Assembly (NCBI GenBank): GCA_947569225.1
Contig: CANORX010000028.1
Coordinates: 1-9,182, forward strand
DNA: 9,182 nucleotides
Reading direction: 5' to 3'
DNA from: an uncultured Clostridia bacterium
GTDB taxonomy: Bacteria > Bacillota_I > Bacilli_A > RF39 > UBA660
This document shows, one piece after another, positions 6,242 through 9,182 of this stretch (position 1 is its first letter; each line of letters starts with the position of its first letter). Below the pieces are notes generated by a model. The model made no database searches. It was not told the DNA's origin and saw only the letters and a list, made by a program, of their open reading frames with translations. The translations under genes were made by a program, and so were the position numbers.

Positions 6242-6255
6242 GGAGGAATTAATTT

Positions 6256-7974
6256 ATGAAAACACAAGATAATGAGACTTTTGTGTTCGCTTTGGGCGGA
6301 CTAGGTGAAGTTGGAAAGAATATGTATGCTATTATGCATAAAGAAGAAATAGTTATAATTGATGCGGGAGTTATGTTTCCACAAGATGATCTTTTAGGTA
6401 TAGATTATGTTTTAGCTGATTATACTTTTTTGAAGGAAAATGAGAGTAAGATAAAGGGACTGTTTATAACTCATGGGCATGAGGATCATATTGGTGGTAT
6501 TCCTTATGTTCTTAATCATCTTAATATTCCAATTATTTATGCTCCTAAGGTTGCTAGTGAACTTATTAAGAATAAGCTTGAAGATAGAGGTGTAGCTTAT
6601 AAAAATATAGTTATTATAGATGAAGATATGAAACCAGAGTTTAAGTATTTTAAGATTGAGTTTTTTAGAACTACTCACTCGATTCCTGATAGTTTTGGAA
6701 TTAGTGTTATGACCCCCAATGGGCGTATTGTTACTACAGGTGACTTTAAATTTGATTTAACACCTATAGGTCCGATGGCTAATTTGGGTAAAATTGCTAG
6801 GATTGGTGAAGAGGGTGTTAAGGTTTTGATGAGTGATTCTACTAATGCTTTAGTTCCAGGTTTTTCAGTTAGTGAAAGTGAAGTGGATGAGGCTCTTGGT
6901 GATATTATTAGAGGATGTAAGGGAAGAATTATTTTAGCTACGTTTGCTTCAAATATTTATAGAGTTATTCATATTATTGAGACTTGTCGTAAGAATAATA
7001 GAAAGATTGCTGTTTTTGGTAGAAGTATGGCAAATAGTATAGAGATTGCTAAGAGTTGTGGATTAATTAAGGATAAGAGTATTTTTATTACTAGTGATGA
7101 GGCTAATAAGAGTAAACCTGAGAATGTTTGTTTATTATGTACTGGTAGTCAAGGAGAACCTCTTGCAGCTCTTAGTAGGATTGCTAATGGAATTGATTCT
7201 AATATTACTTTGATGCCTGAGGATTCTGTTATTTTCTCTAGTTCACCTATTCCAGGAAATGCTATGAGTATTAATAGAGTAATTAATAAACTATATTTGA
7301 AGGGGGCTAAGGTTTATACTACTTCTAGTGAAGCTGATATTCATACGAGTGGTCATGGTAAGCAAGATGACTTAAAGTTATTGTTAAGGCTTTTAAAGCC
7401 TGAGTATTTTATGCCTGTACATGGAGAGTATAGGATGTTAAAGGCACATGCTGATCTTGCTATTCAATGTGATATTCCAGAGGATCATACTTTTGTATTA
7501 AAAAATGGTGATATGCTTGCTCTTTCTAAAGATGGAGTTAGAGTAGCGGGAAGTATTCCTATTAATGATATTTATGTTGATGGAAAGAGAATTGGCGATA
7601 TTGGTGGGACTGTTATTAGAGATAGAAAGATAATGAGTACTGATGGAGTTCTTATTGTTATTATTAATATCGATTCTAATAGACGTAGATTGTTAATAGA
7701 TCCTAATGTTACTACACGTGGGTTCGTTGTTGTTAATGAGAATCAGGAATTACTTGGTAATATTCAAAGTAAAGTTAAGACTATTACTATAAGTGAATTA
7801 CATAAAAATAATTTTAATATTACTGATTTAAAGAATAGGATTATTTTGGAGCTTAATTCTTATATTATTGAGACTACTGGTAGAAGACCTATTATAATGC
7901 CTATGATTTTAGAGACTAAAGATACTTTTAAAGAAAAGAAATTAGAAAATAAAAACACAAATATTGAGAGTTAA
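6256..7974 (+). CDS. rnjA: Ribonuclease J (RNase J1-like)
   Basis: A metallo-beta-lactamase/beta-CASP ribonuclease with 5'-to-3' exonuclease and endonuclease activity in RNA maturation and decay. It has 572 residues (Bacillus J1 about 555). Metal ligands are visible: HGHEDHIGG (73-81), H141 in TTHSIPDSFG and D163 in TGDFKFD; the last MBL ligand is H389 in MPVHGEYRML. beta-CASP landmarks are SDSTNA (193-198), TGSQGEP (296-302) and HTSGHG (363-368). The HxHxDH motif is intact, unlike the degenerate one of Bacillus J2, so it is J1-like and likely active. A C-terminal domain covers about 450-555, then a short charged tail. The ATG start has GGAGG 9 bases upstream. It is transcribed alone from its own promoter and ends in a terminator shared with the convergent operon. 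Confidence 0.97.
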   Translation: MKTQDNETFVFALGGLGEVGKNMYAIMHKEEIVIIDAGVMFPQDDLLGIDYVLADYTFLKENESKIKGLFITHGHEDHIGGIPYVLNHLNIPIIYAPKVASELIKNKLEDRGVAYKNIVIIDEDMKPEFKYFKIEFFRTTHSIPDSFGISVMTPNGRIVTTGDFKFDLTPIGPMANLGKIARIGEEGVKVLMSDSTNALVPGFSVSESEVDEALGDIIRGCKGRIILATFASNIYRVIHIIETCRKNNRKIAVFGRSMANSIEIAKSCGLIKDKSIFITSDEANKSKPENVCLLCTGSQGEPLAALSRIANGIDSNITLMPEDSVIFSSSPIPGNAMSINRVINKLYLKGAKVYTTSSEADIHTSGHGKQDDLKLLLRLLKPEYFMPVHGEYRMLKAHADLAIQCDIPEDHTFVLKNGDMLALSKDGVRVAGSIPINDIYVDGKRIGDIGGTVIRDRKIMSTDGVLIVIINIDSNRRRLLIDPNVTTRGFVVVNENQELLGNIQSKVKTITISELHKNNFNITDLKNRIILELNSYIIETTGRRPIIMPMILETKDTFKEKKLENKNTNIES

Positions 7975-7994
7975 TCTCTTATTTTGTGTTTTTT
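7951..7994. terminator. Bidirectional terminator between rnjA and the convergent operon
   Basis: AAAAACACAAA (7951-7961) pairs with TTTGTGTTTTT (7983-7993); a small internal loop is followed by an inner GAGA/TCTC stem. The plus strand ends in a T-run, and the minus strand likewise ends in TTTTT. The hairpin contains the rnjA stop (7972-7974) and reaches the stop of the minus-strand phosphatase (7995-7993), so both convergent messages end in the same structure. Confidence 0.75.
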
Positions 7995-8550
7995 AATATA
8001 TTCTTTTGATTAGTTTTCTTTTAGGATTGTATTCATGTATTGATGCATGCTCAACTCCAAATTTTGTTTTGTCTAGTGTTACTTCTTCATTGTTTAAAAT
8101 GAAGTATATCATGTTTATTACTCCTCTGTGAGTTATTATAAGTGTTTTGTCTTCTTTTAATATTTGATTTAAGTGTTTTTTTATTCTTTCATAAAATTCT
8201 AACATTGATTCTCCGTTAGGATATTTTTTGTGTATGTTTTTAAGTCCTAAGTATTCTTTATAATGTGTTTCTACATATTCAATACTTTTTCCTGTTAGGT
8301 CACCTTTGTCTAATTCTCTTAGGTAAGTTTTTTCTTTGATTTCTAAGTTTAAATATTTATTAACAATTTGTGCGGTTTCTTTTGCTCTTTTTATGTCACT
8401 AGTATATATTTTGTTTATTTCTAAGTGGTTATTTACTATAAATTCTGTGGCTTTTTCTACTTGTTTTATTCCTTCTTGTATTAATGGTACGTCACTATGG
8501 CCTCCGATAAATCTTTCATCATCTAATCCATGTCTTAATAAGTAAATCAT
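7993..8550 (-). CDS. Histidine phosphatase superfamily protein (phosphoglycerate mutase-like)
   Basis: A 185-residue single-domain member of the histidine phosphatase (RHG) superfamily. The phosphate pocket is complete by motif: LRHG with R6, nucleophile H7 and G8; TSDIKRAKETA with S51 and R55; E79 in LRELDKGDLTG (77-87); and H141-R142-G143 in IITHRG. NGES at 112-115 is also typical. Size and motifs fit the small cobC/phosphoglycerate-mutase-like phosphatases, whose substrates range from sugar phosphates to nucleotides and cofactors, so the substrate cannot be told. The start overlaps the stop of the dCTP deaminase-like gene by 4 bases (ATGA), which implies coupled translation. That pairing hints at nucleotide housekeeping but does not prove it. 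No signal peptide, so cytoplasmic. Confidence 0.9.
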   Translation of the reverse strand: MIYLLRHGLDDERFIGGHSDVPLIQEGIKQVEKATEFIVNNHLEINKIYTSDIKRAKETAQIVNKYLNLEIKEKTYLRELDKGDLTGKSIEYVETHYKEYLGLKNIHKKYPNGESMLEFYERIKKHLNQILKEDKTLIITHRGVINMIYFILNNEEVTLDKTKFGVEHASIHEYNPKRKLIKRIY

Positions 8551-9065
8551 TTAAAATCCCTCCATACTTCACTTTCTCTTGGTTCTTTTGAGTTTTGATA
8601 TTTTCCTTTGTATAATTCTACATCACCATATATTTTCCAAAACATTATTTGTCCAATTTTCATCCCTTTGTAAATTTTTACTGGTTGTGTTGCATGCATC
8701 TGTAGTGTAAGTCTTCCTGTAAATCCGACGTCAACTAAGTCAGATGTTATTTGTACAAATAATCCTAATCTTCCTGTGGAACTTCTGCCTGTTATTGTGG
8801 GTACATAGTAGTCACTTCCAATTATTTCATTTGTATATCCTAAATATACTTTGTTAGGTTCAAGGACTAATCCTTCGTCAGGTATAGGCACTTTTTTTAC
8901 CTCTTGTTTACATTTACTATCCAATATGTCATTTACATATACTTTAATATAATCTCCTAATGTGTAGTTATAACTATTTGGATTTATGTCATTTTTGTTG
9001 AATGGGTCTATTGTTATTTTTCCATTTTTAACTTCTTCTTCTATTTTCAAACCAGATAATATCAT
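8547..9065 (-). CDS. dcd: dCTP deaminase-like protein (dCTP deaminase/dUTPase superfamily)
   Basis: A 172-residue member of the trimeric dCTP deaminase/dUTPase superfamily, which supplies dUMP for thymidylate by deaminating dCTP and, in some members, also splitting dUTP. Landmarks are INPNSYNYTLGD (27-38), LEPNKVYLGYT (68-78), GRSSTGRLGL (93-102), DVGFTGRLTLQ (112-122), KGMKIGQIMFW (133-143) and the C-terminal YKGKYQ. In the deaminases I remember, the position of Q122 is the catalytic Glu (E. coli Glu138, in LEF); here the codon is CAG, Gln. The annotation as an active deaminase is therefore uncertain; it could be a dUTPase-like, altered or regulatory member. The ATG start has GGAG upstream, inside the end of the preceding gene, whose stop is 4 bases away. 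Operon with that gene and the phosphatase. Confidence 0.85.
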   Translation of the reverse strand: MILSGLKIEEEVKNGKITIDPFNKNDINPNSYNYTLGDYIKVYVNDILDSKCKQEVKKVPIPDEGLVLEPNKVYLGYTNEIIGSDYYVPTITGRSSTGRLGLFVQITSDLVDVGFTGRLTLQMHATQPVKIYKGMKIGQIMFWKIYGDVELYKGKYQNSKEPRESEVWRDFK

Positions 9066-9069
9066 ATTT

Positions 9070-9182
9070 TCACTCCAAATTTTTGTGTAGTACTTTTTTT
9101 AAGTAGCATGGCCCACACATACTTTCATAGGTTATATCTTCATTTAATCCATCTATTTCTATTTTGTTTCCTTGTAAGACAT
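9070..9182 (-). CDS. C-terminal end of a CxxC protein, possibly thymidine kinase
   Basis: An open frame enters from the right edge and ends at TGA (9072-9070); 36 residues are visible and the N-terminal part is outside the window. The tail reads GNKIEIDG, then ITYESMCGPCYLKKVLHK. A strand, a YES-x-C-x-x-C pair and a short basic helix resemble the zinc-binding C-terminus of type II thymidine kinases (G-x-x-x-IGG ... Y-x-x-x-C-R-x-C). That would suit its place 4 bases before a dCTP deaminase-like gene, since both serve dTTP supply. With only 36 residues, other CxxC proteins cannot be excluded. The stop and frame are clear, and the GGAG site for the next gene lies within its last codons. Confidence 0.55.
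   Translation of the reverse strand, partial: VLQGNKIEIDGLNEDITYESMCGPCYLKKVLHKNLE

Noticed and set aside
1..9182. CRISPR array, tRNA, rRNA or prophage genes
   Set aside because: No regularly spaced repeats, no cloverleaf or rRNA-like GC-rich stretches, and no phage structural or integrase genes were seen.
1..9182. Mycoplasma-type code with TGA read as Trp
   Set aside because: The dcd-like gene and the right-edge gene both end in TGA at sensible positions and Trp is encoded by TGG (for example in ffh KKWNKK).

Overview
This window looks like chromosomal DNA from a very AT-rich, low-GC Gram-positive bacterium (Firmicutes/Bacilli or a Mollicutes-related gut lineage). The evidence is the A+T-rich sequence, AGGAG-type ribosome sites, TATAAT-type promoters, a ylxM-ffh pair, an RNase J and an ISLre2-type insertion sequence. 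TGA is used as a stop and Trp is encoded by TGG, so the standard bacterial code (table 11) applies, not the Mycoplasma code.

Left block (1-3848, minus strand): one compact operon, read right to left as ftsY, a Nudix hydrolase, ylxM, ffh, then a DUF1835/DUF3658-like gene cut by the left edge. ftsY and ffh encode the SRP receptor and the SRP GTPase, the co-translational membrane-targeting machinery. YlxM is the small helix-turn-helix protein usually found beside ffh. Genes abut or overlap by 1 base, or are separated by 11-36 bases. An extended -10 promoter sits just before the GTG start of ftsY, back to back with a good promoter for the plus-strand neighbour.

Middle block (3849-6150): an orphan 180-residue protein of unknown function with its own promoter, followed by an insertion sequence of about 1.6 kb bounded by a 10-bp inverted repeat (4539-4548 / 6141-6150). 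Its ISLre2/UPF0236-type transposase (minus strand) is frameshifted near the N terminus. The transposase end carries a hairpin that would hide the transposase ribosome site in read-through transcripts but not in transcripts from the element's own promoter, and that also reads as a terminator on the plus strand.

Right block (6151-9182): rnjA (RNase J), plus strand, with its own promoter just outside the IS. It converges on a minus-strand operon consisting of the C-terminal end of a CxxC protein (perhaps thymidine kinase), a dCTP deaminase-like protein and a histidine-phosphatase-superfamily protein. A bidirectional terminator overlaps both convergent stop codons.

Most of the window is housekeeping. 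I do not see a new multi-gene system. The points most worth a second look are the IS read-through-protection hairpin and frameshift, the Glu-to-Gln change at the expected catalytic position of the dCTP deaminase-like protein, the altered Nudix box, the orphan gene, and a codon-ending bias that follows the DNA strand and that the IS does not share.
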